Below, piece by piece: positions 36,889-47,158 of a stretch of 64,000 nucleotides of DNA. The notes under the pieces were generated by a model. It saw only the letters and a list, made by a program, of their open reading frames with translations. It did no database searches and had not been told where the DNA came from. A program made the position numbers and the translations under genes. The stretch comes from Zelopaecilomyces penicillatus. Its lineage: Eukaryota; Ascomycota; Sordariomycetes; Hypocreales; Pseudodiploosporaceae. The stretch is taken from assembly GCA_005765155.1 (NCBI GenBank), contig VCCP01000005.1, forward strand, positions 2,666,001-2,730,000, in the 5' to 3' direction. Every line of letters starts with the position of its first letter. The first letter of the stretch is position 1.

Positions 36889-39538
36889 ATTATTATATTT
36901 TAATATTATAATAGTTTTATTATTATTATTAATAGTTATTTATAATTAAATAATTTTATTATTATTTAATCTTATTATCTAGTTTATATAAATCTTACTT
37001 TTTGCTTTTTTTGCTTTTTTTTCTTTTTATTATTCTATTAAATAAATCCTTTTTTCTTTCTAGCCTATTCCCTCCCCCCCTCTCTTTTCTTTTTTTATTT
37101 AATTAAGCTAGTATAAGTTATACTATTATTATATTATTAGGTTTAATCAGATTAAATAGTTAATTTAGCCCTTCCCTTATCTTCTATAGCCTCTTTAATT
37201 AATATAATTATTATTATTATATCCTTAATATATTCCTTTTAAATCAATTAAATTGTTATATAATCTATTATTTTTAAATCTAATATAAATACCTTAAAGT
37301 TATCTATTAAATAATTATTATTAATTTTATTTATAGATTATTATTTTATTATTATTATTTATATTTATAATTAATTTTATATTTATAGGTTATAATTAAT
37401 AAAGCAATCTCTTTTATTTTATTTTATTATTATTATATCTTTATTAATCTAATAACTAGATTATAAAGATTTTAATCTTTAAAAAGATATTAAAGATTAC
37501 ATGCATTAAATTAATTAAGATTAAGCCTATTATTAAAACTCTTTATATTAAATATTAAACTATTTTATATATATTATTTCTATATTATATCTATATTATT
37601 AATCTATTAATAATTATATTTATTATATTTATATTTTATTCCTTAATTAAAAAGCTAAGGATTATTATAATCTAGATAATAGATTAAATATATATATATT
37701 TGTTTATATTTCTTTATTTATTCTATATATTTAAATAAGGATTATTATTATATATATTATTATAATATTTATTATAAATATAAAATAATAAATTATATTT
37801 TTATTATACTTTTATTATTATTATTAATACTTTAATGGATTTCTAAGTTTATAATAAAATATCTTAATAAATACTAAGCTATTATAAATACTTTAATTTT
37901 AATTATAGATATCTTTAATACTTTTATTCTAGCTATAAATTATTATACTTTTATTATTATTATTTTATTAATTATAAATTTAATTAATTAAGGCTTAAAA
38001 GGTTATTAATAATTAGATTAATTAAAAGATTAAAAATATCTTTATTAATAAAATATCTATATATCTAGATTTTAGTATTATTAATATTTATTTAAAGTAT
38101 TTAAAAAAAATATAAATTATTTTTAAAATACTTAATAAATTAATACTTTATATCTATATTATTATTTTCTTTTTAATTAATATTTATAAAAAATAAATCC
38201 CTTATTCTTTATAATTAATCTTTATAACTTAAATTTAAATACTTTTTATAATAATTTTAATAAATAAATATTATAATTATATAATACCTAGTATATAGAT
38301 ATAATCTAGATATATTAGATATATTTAACTTTATAATACAATCTTTAAATAAAGTATTATAATACCTTTATTATCTTATTACTTCCTTATCTTTAATCTC
38401 TTATAATTAGACTATTAGATTATATTTATATAGTTTTTTTAGTTTTATTATTTATTATATAATAAATTTTATTTTAATTAATATTATGAATATATTAATT
38501 TAATTAAACCTACTCTTAAATAATATAATTTTCTATGAAAGGGCTTATTATACTTACTTATATATATTATAGTATTAAAGAGTTAAGTATTCTATTATCT
38601 CTCTTCTTTTATTAATATAGCTATATAATAGTTATAAAATATTAAAGATAATATTATAATATTTATTTTATTTATTTATTTATTTATAAATATAATATTA
38701 TTAAAAGATAATATAACTTTTTTAATATATTTATTTATAAATTATTATTAAAATTATTATTATAATAGCTTTAAATTATAATTTATATAAAAATATTTAA
38801 ATAAAGGATTATTATAATAAAGCTAAATCTATTTGTTATTTAAATATAATTCTTTTAAAATATAAATATAATTTCTAGATTTAATAAGATTATATATATT
38901 TATTAAATAATATCTTATATTATTTTATTTTTTCTTTATAATAAATTTATCTTTTATTAATATATTATTTTATTATTAAATTAAATATAATTAATAAATT
39001 ATTATAAAGACTAAAATATATTAATATTATATAATAATCCTTATAAATATATAATATTTTCTATATATAATTTATTATTAATTTTATTTATAAAATAAAA
39101 TTCTAATTATTTTTAAATAAATAATTATTATTATTTTAATTAATTATAATAGATTTTATTAATTTAATTTATAATATAAAAAATAAATCTATATTATTTA
39201 AAGCTTTATATATATAATTAAAATATTTAAATATTTAAATAAGATATTTATTATATTTTATAATTAAATTATAAGATATTAATATTATATATTATCTATC
39301 TTATCTCTTAAATAATATTATATAAGATATAAAAGATTTAAGATTTTAATAATTAAATAATACTTTAATTTATTTTATAAACTCTTTTATATATATTTAT
39401 TAATATTAAAATTAATAAATAATAATAGATATCTTTAATTAAATATATTATAATTAACTTTTATTAATATATATTTTTAAAATTAAAAGGCTATAAGATA
39501 ATATATAATATTATTATATTATTAAAATATAATATTTT

Positions 39539-39725
39539 GATAACTGGATTGAACACACCCCCTTATTAATTGACTAAGCTATAGCTATATAAGCTGTATT
39601 TATATAAAGAGATTTTGATTTAGGATTTATAATAAACAGGTAGGAACTAATAATTTTAATAATTATATTAATACTAAAGCTTATACTTACTTCTATATAT
39701 TCTAGGTAAATAGCTTATAATACTA
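39539..39725 (+). repeat. LTR-like segment with partly retained GC, family unknown
   Basis: Starts TGATAACTGGATTGAACACACCC, then has a TATA-like TTTATATAAAG followed about 30 bp later by AATAAA, an order typical of LTRs. No partner copy or target duplication was found, and it is cut off by the LINE about 55 bp further on. Could be a solo LTR or the 3' end of another element. Confidence 0.3.
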
Positions 39726-39880
39726 TAAGTAAAAACTATAGTTATATATTATATATTATGCTTTAAATATAAAGCTAAAAGAGCTTTTGGACTCGTACGC
39801 CTCGCACTCTGCGACGCTGCCTCTAAAACGCATACTAATACAAGGACTGAATTCCTCGGGGTTAAGTACCCCTAGCTGCG

Positions 39881-41284
39881 ATGTCGCATAGCGGCCCAGG
39901 AGGGGGCGCTGTTGGGGACGCAATGGACGTTGTGTACGTCGACGCGTTGGAGGTCGCGATGCCCGCGGCCCCCAGCACGTCAGTACCAACAAGACCTGAG
40001 GGAGCTGCGACGCCGAGTCGCAAGCTAAGCGAGGAGCAGGAAAAACTGGAGATCGAAAGAGAACTTCGATATCTGTTGGCTGACGGGGAAACGCTCGCAA
40101 GAGCGGTTCAGCTTGCTTGTCGACTTCAGGAACTCGCCGACAGCGCCGCGGTTTCGCGGCGCCAACCCCATACCACCGATACCGAGATCAAGAAGGTCAT
40201 TACGGAGACCTTAAAAGAACTCGGCATCACAACCAAAGCGAACCAGCCTACTTGGGCAGCAATAGCCAGAGGAGCGCCTAGAGAGCCCAGCGCCCCCGCA
40301 GCGAAAGTCATACCAAGAAGACATGCCCGCGAACTGATCATCAAACCAACCGCAAGGGATGATATCACCAACAGGTCAGCAAGAGACAATCTCAGCGCCC
40401 TCGCAGCGGCAACAGGACGCAGGGACGCTGTAGCGACCAGACGACTACCAAGCGGCGACATCGCGGTGACGTTCTCAGCGCCCACAGATTGGTGGACCAC
40501 TAATAAAGCGATCTGGCTTCCAGTGTTCGGACCAGATGCGTCTATTTCCATGAGAACCTACCCAGTATTAGCTAAAGGAATCCCAGCGATCTCGCTGCGG
40601 ACACAGAGCGAGGACGAAATAAAAACAGATATCCTCCGACGGAACCCAGCCAAACCTGTTTCCCGTATACACACTAGGCTACCCCAAAACGTGATCGCAA
40701 CGAGGGCGATGCTCCTTATCGAAGCCACTACCCCAGAGAGCGCGGATAAGCTAGTCAAAGAGGGCCTTTTCTTCGAAGGAGGCTTTTATGAATGCGAACC
40801 TTATGACGGAGCGATCAGACCAACAAGGTGCTTTAAATGCCTTAAGTTCGGGCATAAGGCCCGCACCTGCAACGCTGCGGAAGCGATATGCAGGTTCTGC
40901 GGCAAAGGCATAAGCACCCACCCAGAGGGATTTGATAAATGCCATACTCGAGAGAATAAGCAGCTACAGAGCTGCGCAGCCTGCGGCGGTCAACACGGGG
41001 CTTTTGCGAACATATGCCCTAAGAAGCAAGCTGAGATCAACAGGTCAAGGGAGGCCTATAAATGTAGGCCCCTCCAGTTCGATTTAACGCGCTATAATGC
41101 AGAAGAAGCGGCGGATACGCAGCTACCCACCTGTGATATCAACACCGAACCCACCAAGAACCCAGTTGGCCGCCCCCGTAAAAGGAAAAGCATAATAGGC
41201 CAGAACACAATAACAGCGTTCGTCAACAGTCAAACAGTACCAGCGATGACGCAGGGAGGCAGCATACCTAACCCCACCTCATGA
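39881..41284 (+). CDS. LINE ORF1 nucleic-acid-binding protein (467 aa)
   Basis: Gag-like protein that coats element RNA. The N-terminal 100 residues are low-complexity with a charged helix (LSEEQEKLEIERELRYL). The middle part has an RRM-like or PRE_C2HC-like fold, VAVTFSAPTDWWTTNKAIWL being the mutated-free core (exact text DIAVTFSAPTDWWTTNKAIW). The C-terminal third has three Cys-rich knuckles: CFKCLKFGHKARTC (about residues 317-330), CRFCGKGISTHPEGFDKC (about 338-355) and CAACGGQHGAFANIC (about 366-380). A basic tail (GRPRKRKSI) could act in nuclear entry. The ATG at 39881 is the first in the open frame; Met15 is an alternative. It ends TCA-TGA, the TGA overlapping the ORF2 ATG by four bases. 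Confidence 0.93.
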   Translation: MSHSGPGGGAVGDAMDVVYVDALEVAMPAAPSTSVPTRPEGAATPSRKLSEEQEKLEIERELRYLLADGETLARAVQLACRLQELADSAAVSRRQPHTTDTEIKKVITETLKELGITTKANQPTWAAIARGAPREPSAPAAKVIPRRHARELIIKPTARDDITNRSARDNLSALAAATGRRDAVATRRLPSGDIAVTFSAPTDWWTTNKAIWLPVFGPDASISMRTYPVLAKGIPAISLRTQSEDEIKTDILRRNPAKPVSRIHTRLPQNVIATRAMLLIEATTPESADKLVKEGLFFEGGFYECEPYDGAIRPTRCFKCLKFGHKARTCNAAEAICRFCGKGISTHPEGFDKCHTRENKQLQSCAACGGQHGAFANICPKKQAEINRSREAYKCRPLQFDLTRYNAEEAADTQLPTCDINTEPTKNPVGRPRKRKSIIGQNTITAFVNSQTVPAMTQGGSIPNPTS

Positions 41285-44200
41285 TATTATCCATACTTTA
41301 CTGGAATATTAGAGGCGGGGGCTCAGAGAGAGCTGAGATACCGATGAGATCGCGCAGCGAGCACGACATCATCGCAATACAAGAGCCATCCATAAGCCCA
41401 TGGACTAAAGCACCCTTCGCAGCAGGCAAAGGCAAGTACTATATGATATGGGGCTGCGGCCGCGCTGCTATATTCATACATAAAAGACACGACCTCGCGT
41501 CGTGGTCGTGGCGAGCGGGCAGGGACTGGGCCTGCATCACACTTGGGCAAGGAGAGAATGCCCTCACAGTGTGGTCTATATACTCAGAACCCTATAACGG
41601 GAGACAATGGACCACACCCCTCACCGAGATACCCCAGCTGCGAGGACGACACATCCTCGTAGGAGATCTCAATATGCACCACCCTATGTGGGACGCTCAC
41701 TATAGAAGACAACCAGGAGCCCAGATCATCCTTGACTTAGCGCAGCGCTGGCGCCTCTCCCTCGCCACTCCCCATGGTACAATAACATGGGCCAGAGGCA
41801 ACAGGAGACCTAGCACATTAGACCTAGCCTGGTACAGCTCAGACCTGATATGTGATTATCTAGGCACAGATACAGATATAACAGGATCGGATCATTTCCC
41901 GCAGGTAGTGCGGACCGAGACAGCGGCGAGAACTCACCCCCAAGCAACAATAACCAAGGGATGGGTCTGGGGAAAGATGGATGAGGTCAAAGTCCGAGAA
42001 ACGGCCAAGCTAGCCTTTAATGGCCAAGAAGAATATACGGATATCGATCAGGAAGCAGACGCATTAATAACGCAGCTACATAGCATCGCAGACCAAACGA
42101 CCCCACAAAGGAACAGCAAGGCCAAGGAAATACCCACACCATGGTGGAATGAGACCACCCGGGAAGCGATCCACGAACTCCGAGCAGCAGGTCGCCGCTA
42201 CCGCGCTCTGAGGTCGCAAGTTAATCTGAGGGAGCTCCAGACCTGCGAGAAACACTATACCAAGGTCCTTCGTACAGCAAAGAGGGAGAGCTGGCGCAAG
42301 CTCCTAGCCTCGACCTCGCTGAGGGAGAAGGGTATCTGGGATCTAGAGAGATGGGCTAGGCTTAAGAGTCATATAGCCCCGGAGCCACCTACGCTACCAC
42401 CGCTTATACGCAGCGATAACACAGAGGCGATCACAGCCACAGAGAAGGCTGCAGTCCTAGCAGCGAAGTTCTTCCCCCCCCCGTTGCATACAGAAGGGAG
42501 GCTTAAAACAGCCGGATACGGTAGAATCCAAATCAAACAGGCTGTCGACCCAGATGAGGTCGAGCAGGTACTCCGCAGCGTAGGAGCATGGAAAGCCCCT
42601 GGCGAAGATGGTATCCCGATGGGATTCCTCAAGGCCTGCGGCCAACCGCTCTACGCAGCGATAGCGCACCTAGCGACCAGGAGCCTTGAATCGCAATACT
42701 TCCCGCAGCGTTTTCGCCGCGCGGTAGTAGTGGTCCTTAAGAAACCAGGGAAAAAACCAACAGCCTACCAGACTACCGGAGGCTGGCGGCCTATATCCCT
42801 ACTAGCCACAGTAGGGAAGGTTATCGAAGCGATCCTCAGCAGGCGCATCTCCAGCGCAGCGGAACAGATAGGCCTTCTACCAAAGGGCCAGATGGGAAAC
42901 CGGGCAGGCAGAAGCACCGAGACTGCAGTTTCAGCTGTTATCGAAGGGGTGCAAGCAGCCTGGGGTAGCGGCGGCAACGCAGCTCTACTACAGCTCGATA
43001 TCAAAGGCGCATTTGACACAGTCCCCCACCATCGACTGCTCCTAACCCTACAAGATGAAGGGTTTCCAGAATGGATGGTTAACTGGCTGCGCAGCTACCT
43101 CGATGGGAGGACAGCGAGGCTACGTCTAGATGGCACCCTAACCGACCCTTATGAAATCCTGGCCGGGGTCCCACAAGGGTCCCCTTTATCCCCAATCCTC
43201 TTTATTATCTATATCGCTACCCTATACCGGGCCTTGGCCGAGATACAGGGCCTGAATATAATAGGATTCGCAGATGATACGAATCTACTTAGCAGCGGCC
43301 CTGATGCAAATAGTATATACCTACGGTTAAAGAAGGCCTGGAGGATATGCAAGGCCTGGTCCAGAGCCAGCGGGCTAGAATTCGCACCGGATAAGTTCGA
43401 GCTGATCTACTTTACAAAAGCGCACGCAGCGCCAACGCAGGGTCTCCTTCTCGATAACGCTACGGTAACCCCCGCAGAGCATGCGCGGATGCTTGGCATC
43501 GAGCTCGACAGGAAACTCACCTTCTTCAAACATTGGGCAAGGATTCAGGGTAAACTCACATCACAGAACCTAGCACTCACAAAGCTCGCCGCGAGGACGT
43601 GGGGACCCCCTCTCCGCACGGCCCGGATCATATACACGACGGTAATTCGCAGCGTTATCGCATATGGAGCGACAACCTTCCATAAGATCGATAAACCACC
43701 AACCTCGAAGGGAATTAAATCAGCATACGCTGCACAAACCCTGTGCCTACGCAGCGTTACCGGAGCGTATAGGGCTACCCCAGTATACATCCTCGAATCC
43801 GAAGCATATATACCACCCTTAGACCTATATCTCACACAACAAAAGACCAGAGGCCTCGCCCGCCTACAGGCCCACGTGGGATTCTTTAAGCAAATACGCG
43901 ATACCGTAGCGCTATCGATGCGATCTCGACGCCCCCGACAGCCCAATCCCCAAGGAGAGAAGCTATTACTCGAGACCAACATACTACTCAGCCATCATTG
44001 GCTGGGAGAGAGAACCCCCACAGAGGCCCTTCTACACTGGTGGAGGGAACGATGGCTAGCGAAGAAGTCGCGAACTAGCTGCGCCGCAGCAACGCAGCCC
44101 ATAGCCCTAAGCTGGAAGACACTAAGGAAGTATGATAGCCTCACTAAAGCAGAGAGCTCGCTGCTCATTCAGATCAGAACCGAAAGGATCGGGCTAAAAG

Positions 44201-44502
44201 CGTTCCTCCATCACCGTATGGTCCCTACATGCCCCACGCCGCTATGTAGCTGCGCCGACGGGGGGAGGGAGACAGCAGAACACCTAGCCCTATGGTGCCG
44301 GGATGTCCCAGAACAACTCCACCGGAGCCTCAGACAGAAGATCACACCACTCCAGAGCAGGACTGACTGGATCAGCGCACTCGCTGCGCCATCCACAGCA
44401 AAGGAAATCACACGATGGATAATGAGGCTGGAAAGGCTACAGGAATACAACCTGGCGCTACGAATACAGGACGCCGAAGACGACACAACAGCAGCGAGAT
44501 AG
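41281..44502 (+). CDS. LINE ORF2: APE endonuclease and reverse transcriptase (1073 aa)
   Basis: Nicks target DNA and reverse-transcribes the element RNA from the nick. Endonuclease, residues 1-215: YWNIRGGG, IQEPSI, GDLNMHHPMWD (about 127), LDLAWYSSD and GSDHFPQVV (about 202). RT, about 440-720: GWRPISLLATVGKVIEAIL, QMGNRAGRSTETAV, LDIKGAFDTVPHHRLL (573), GVPQGSPLSPILF and the catalytic GFADDTNLL (about 663). The C-terminal end has a CPTPLCSC..ETAEHLALWC zinc-binding module (about 982-1005), as in other LINEs. No RNase H domain is visible. All catalytic residues are present, and there is no stop or frameshift. Its start is the ATG inside the ORF1 stop (ATGA), suggesting coupled termination and reinitiation. 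Confidence 0.96.
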   Translation: MILSILYWNIRGGGSERAEIPMRSRSEHDIIAIQEPSISPWTKAPFAAGKGKYYMIWGCGRAAIFIHKRHDLASWSWRAGRDWACITLGQGENALTVWSIYSEPYNGRQWTTPLTEIPQLRGRHILVGDLNMHHPMWDAHYRRQPGAQIILDLAQRWRLSLATPHGTITWARGNRRPSTLDLAWYSSDLICDYLGTDTDITGSDHFPQVVRTETAARTHPQATITKGWVWGKMDEVKVRETAKLAFNGQEEYTDIDQEADALITQLHSIADQTTPQRNSKAKEIPTPWWNETTREAIHELRAAGRRYRALRSQVNLRELQTCEKHYTKVLRTAKRESWRKLLASTSLREKGIWDLERWARLKSHIAPEPPTLPPLIRSDNTEAITATEKAAVLAAKFFPPPLHTEGRLKTAGYGRIQIKQAVDPDEVEQVLRSVGAWKAPGEDGIPMGFLKACGQPLYAAIAHLATRSLESQYFPQRFRRAVVVVLKKPGKKPTAYQTTGGWRPISLLATVGKVIEAILSRRISSAAEQIGLLPKGQMGNRAGRSTETAVSAVIEGVQAAWGSGGNAALLQLDIKGAFDTVPHHRLLLTLQDEGFPEWMVNWLRSYLDGRTARLRLDGTLTDPYEILAGVPQGSPLSPILFIIYIATLYRALAEIQGLNIIGFADDTNLLSSGPDANSIYLRLKKAWRICKAWSRASGLEFAPDKFELIYFTKAHAAPTQGLLLDNATVTPAEHARMLGIELDRKLTFFKHWARIQGKLTSQNLALTKLAARTWGPPLRTARIIYTTVIRSVIAYGATTFHKIDKPPTSKGIKSAYAAQTLCLRSVTGAYRATPVYILESEAYIPPLDLYLTQQKTRGLARLQAHVGFFKQIRDTVALSMRSRRPRQPNPQGEKLLLETNILLSHHWLGERTPTEALLHWWRERWLAKKSRTSCAAATQPIALSWKTLRKYDSLTKAESSLLIQIRTERIGLKAFLHHRMVPTCPTPLCSCADGGRETAEHLALWCRDVPEQLHRSLRQKITPLQSRTDWISALAAPSTAKEITRWIMRLERLQEYNLALRIQDAEDDTTAAR

Positions 44503-44704
44503 CAGGGGCGCCGCGGCGCTTCAATTTAGGGGTATCTACAAACGACTATATGCCCGCCTCAGCGGGGTAGCAGCGACCTCAGTCCGAGTCCTCCTCCGAG
44601 TCACATAAGTCCACAAGGACGACTTACTGGCAACAATACTGGTTTTGCGTACCACAAGAGTTAGACACGCAGGCGCAGCGAGGGCGCAACCTGTCGCCAG
44701 ACTA

Positions 44705-44815
44705 GGGGGGGGGGGGGGGGGGGGGCAGGGAAGAAAGGAAGGAAGGACCTACCTGTCAGAGCGGCTTGAGGAAGGAAGGAAGGAAGGAAGGAAGAAGAAG
44801 GGAAGGAACGAGGTT
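44705..44815 (+). repeat. G21 run and GGAA microsatellite
   Basis: Twenty-one consecutive G followed by GAAAGGAAGGAAGG-type and AGGAAGGAAGGAAGG-type tracts on the sense strand of the LINE 3' region. The RNA could form G-quadruplexes. Confidence 0.9.
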
Positions 44816-45326
44816 TATATAGTGAGGGCGGTGAGGCCAAGCTGCGGCAGAATTGCGCAGATCACCGGCAGCTGCCAACAGTGTTGGGAGTTGAAGCTAT
44901 CACGACAACGCCTCGAGGCAGCAGCGACATCACCAACAACTACCACAACGAGCCCAGGGACGGAATTCCACAGAAGCCGGCAGAAGCCAGGCGAATCCCG
45001 TACCCATCCGACCACCCAAAAACATCAGAAACGGGAGGACGAAGCGATATAGCTGCTACAAACAGTTATAACACAAATACTAACCCGGCCATATAGGCCG
45101 GTCCTACTAACCCCCAGCCTTATGGCTCCGATATAGCAGACGCATAGGCATCGCATCTAACACGCCGATTCCCCGTCAGCCACCAGATACGGAGGTGAGA
45201 TCCGTTATGTACAGGAGGCAAAGACCAACGCTGCGATAACGCAGAGAGAGCATAACATAGTTAAAAAGAGGATAGGGGTTTTCATCTGTTTTTCCCCCCT
45301 ATCTATTAAATAGAGAGGGACTGCTT

Positions 45327-45365
45327 ACCCTATATAGGGTCTAGCCTAGAATATATATAGGCTAG
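45327..45365 (+). promoter_or_regulatory. Tandem 3'-terminal hairpins of the LINE RNA
   Basis: ACCCTATATAGGGT (45327-45340) is a perfect 14-bp palindrome. It is followed at once by CTAGCCTA..TAGGCTAG (45341-45348 and 45358-45365), a perfect 8-bp stem with a 9-nt loop. The TAA tail begins about 14 bases later. Some LINE reverse transcriptases recognise a 3'-terminal stem-loop, so this is a candidate recognition structure. Confidence 0.55.
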
Positions 45366-45394
45366 TACAGTGTAAGATTAATAATAATAATAAA

Positions 45395-45765
45395 AGATTT
45401 ATATAAAATATATATTTTAAAATCATATTTATATATATATTAATTAAATATATATAATCTTTTATATATAATTCATAATTAATTTTAAAAATTAATAAAT
45501 ATATATATAATAATATATAATATCCTTTTTATATAATTTAAATAATTATTAATATAAAGATTAATAATAATACAATTTTAAAGTTTAAAATTATATTAAT
45601 ATATTTAAATTAATAATATAAAATCCTATTTCTTTTAAAATATACCTTATATATAGAATTTATTCTATAAGTATATAAAAATGCTTTATTTTAAATTTAT
45701 ATTAGAGTTATATCTATAATCATTTAACCTTTATTAAAACTTCCTGATTCTTCACTTGTTCACCA
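45395..45765. other. AT-rich RIP-degraded DNA forming the promoter region of the dehydrogenase gene
   Basis: Mutated-looking AT-rich sequence continues to about 45740, only some 26 bp before the first possible ATG of the dehydrogenase gene. No recognisable element. Confidence 0.6.
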
Positions 45766-47158
45766 ATGCGGTTTTCTATTCAAGGGGTTTGCTTCTCACC
45801 TAGATATATTACCTCTCACTCTATATCTATTGTCTCTGGCAGAGTGGCCTTGGTTACTAGATCTAACCCTTACATTGGCGCCTGCTCCAGTTTGAGTACT
45901 GACAATCGCCTTCGTTCAACCTACTTTGCCCCACCTTTCGTGTTTCGCCGCAGTATGGCATTCTCTGCTGCTGCCAATCGCCTTGCTGGCAAGACCATCC
46001 TGATCACTGGTGCATCCTCGGGCATTGGTCGGTCGACTGCGCTTGAATTTGCTCGGACTAATCCCAAAGGTGGCTTACGACTAATCATCACCGCACGCCG
46101 CATCGATATCTTGAACGAGCTGGCAACTGAGATCGAGGAAAAGTTTGGTGACGGAGTGAAGGTCTTGCCCATCCCACTCGATGTCAGTAACCCGAATGAA
46201 GTGCGTGGATTTGTTGAACAACTACCCGAGGATTGGAGAGACATTCATATCCTCGTCAATAATGCGTAAGTCTACTCATTACTGGATGACTTTCTCCGTA
46301 CCCTAGGGGCTAGGAAATGAGTCTCCAACGGATTTCGTGTCACTAATGATAGACTTGTATCCAATGTAGTGGGCTCGTCAAAGGTATTGCCCAGGCTCCT
46401 CATATCAATGAGGATGACATGAATATTGTATTTGCAACCAATGTTACAGGATTGATAAACATGACTCAGGCAGTATTGCCCAGCTTTCTAAAGCGCCCTG
46501 AAGGTGGACGTGGCGACATCATCAACATCGGATCTGTTGCTGGTATTTTACAGCTCCATCTCTTCACCTATCATAACAGGCACGCTAACAAGTCCCGCAA
46601 TGTCCTCTTTCCTTTTAGGTCTAGAGTCTTATCCTGGAGGCTCAATCTACTGCGCCACCAAGGCTGCTATCCGCAGTTTCACCCAGAGCCTGAGGAAAGA
46701 GCTAATTGCCACCAAGATCAGGGTTATCGAGATTGATCCAGGTCAGGTTGAGACGGTAGGTGCCTAGGTGTTAATTCGCAAGGAGTACACAGTGATTTTC
46801 CGAATTCACTCCAGCGCTAAGCAACTCTTTGGTTGATTAGAACTTTTCCGTCGTCAGATTCTACGGTGACAAGGCCAAAGCCGACGCTGTCTATGCGTAA
46901 GTCTTGCCTGTCCGTCATATTAGATCAACATGGATGTTTATGCCAAAATCAGCGGCTGTGAGCCATTGACGCCTGAAGACATCGCCGAAGTGGTAGTCTT
47001 CACTGCTACCCGACGCGAGAATGTGGTGGTCGCTGAAAGTCTTCTTTTCCCCAACCACCAGGTAAGAATTCCATGCACTGTCATTTGAGGAATGTTAATC
47101 GTGAACTCATCGCTACCTGTAGGCATCTGCCCTCGTCATGCATCGCAAGTCCAGTTGA
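45766..47158 (+). CDS. Short-chain dehydrogenase, YMR226C-like (NADP-dependent 3-hydroxy acid/serine dehydrogenase)
   Basis: Classical SDR that in yeast (YMR226C) oxidises serine and other 3-hydroxy acids with NADP. Six exons: 45766-46265, 46370-46542, 46619-46755, 46841-46896, 46953-47061, 47123-47158; all five introns are GT..AG and 56-104 bp long, and the joined frame ends at TGA 47156-47158. From Met 45955 (MAFSAAANRLAGK) the product is 273 residues, close to the 267 of the yeast protein, with TGASSGIG (about 18-25), NNAG (about 102-105), catalytic Ser159 and YCATK (Tyr172, Lys176). The upstream in-frame Met at 45766 adds 63 residues rich in Arg and Ser with almost no acidic residues, a possible mitochondrial presequence. 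Which start is used cannot be told from sequence alone. Confidence 0.9.

Larger units (their letters stand above)
36601..39538. other. AT-rich DNA with simple repeats, no gene
   Basis: Contains a 21-bp repeat in four copies (36711-36797), a pure ATT tract (about 36831-36884) and pyrimidine runs near 37010-37095 (including an eight-C run). No coding remnant was recognised. Confidence 0.75.
39783..45390 (+). mobile_element. Intact non-LTR retrotransposon (LINE), Tad1/I-like
   Basis: A 5' leader of about 100 bp, ORF1 (39881-41284), ORF2 (41281-44502), an 888-bp 3' region and a (TAA)n tail at about 45379-45390. Normal GC content with both ORFs open, inside AT-rich DNA, so it inserted after the surrounding RIP or escaped it. 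TAAAAGA occurs at both edges (39776-39782 and 45391-45397), a weak candidate for the target duplication. The 5' limit is inferred from the composition change. ORF1 with CCHC knuckles, APE-type endonuclease and the lack of an RNase H domain fit Tad1-clade elements. Confidence 0.9.
44503..45390 (+). other. LINE 3' untranslated region
   Basis: Contains a run of 21 G (44705-44725), GGAA-rich purine tracts (44729-44815), the small hairpin CCGGCC-ATATA-GGCCGG (45085-45101) and two terminal hairpins before the TAA tail. The open frame over 44645-45052 is low-complexity and has no family features, so I do not call it a gene. Confidence 0.7.

Noticed and set aside
40126..40551. Antisense open frames across LINE ORF1/ORF2
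   Set aside because: Shadow frames of a GC-balanced coding sequence; the sense frames have clear domains.
44645..45052. 135-codon open frame in the LINE 3' region as a third ORF
   Set aside because: The product is dominated by the G21 and GGAA repeats and low-complexity sequence, with no family features or supporting context.
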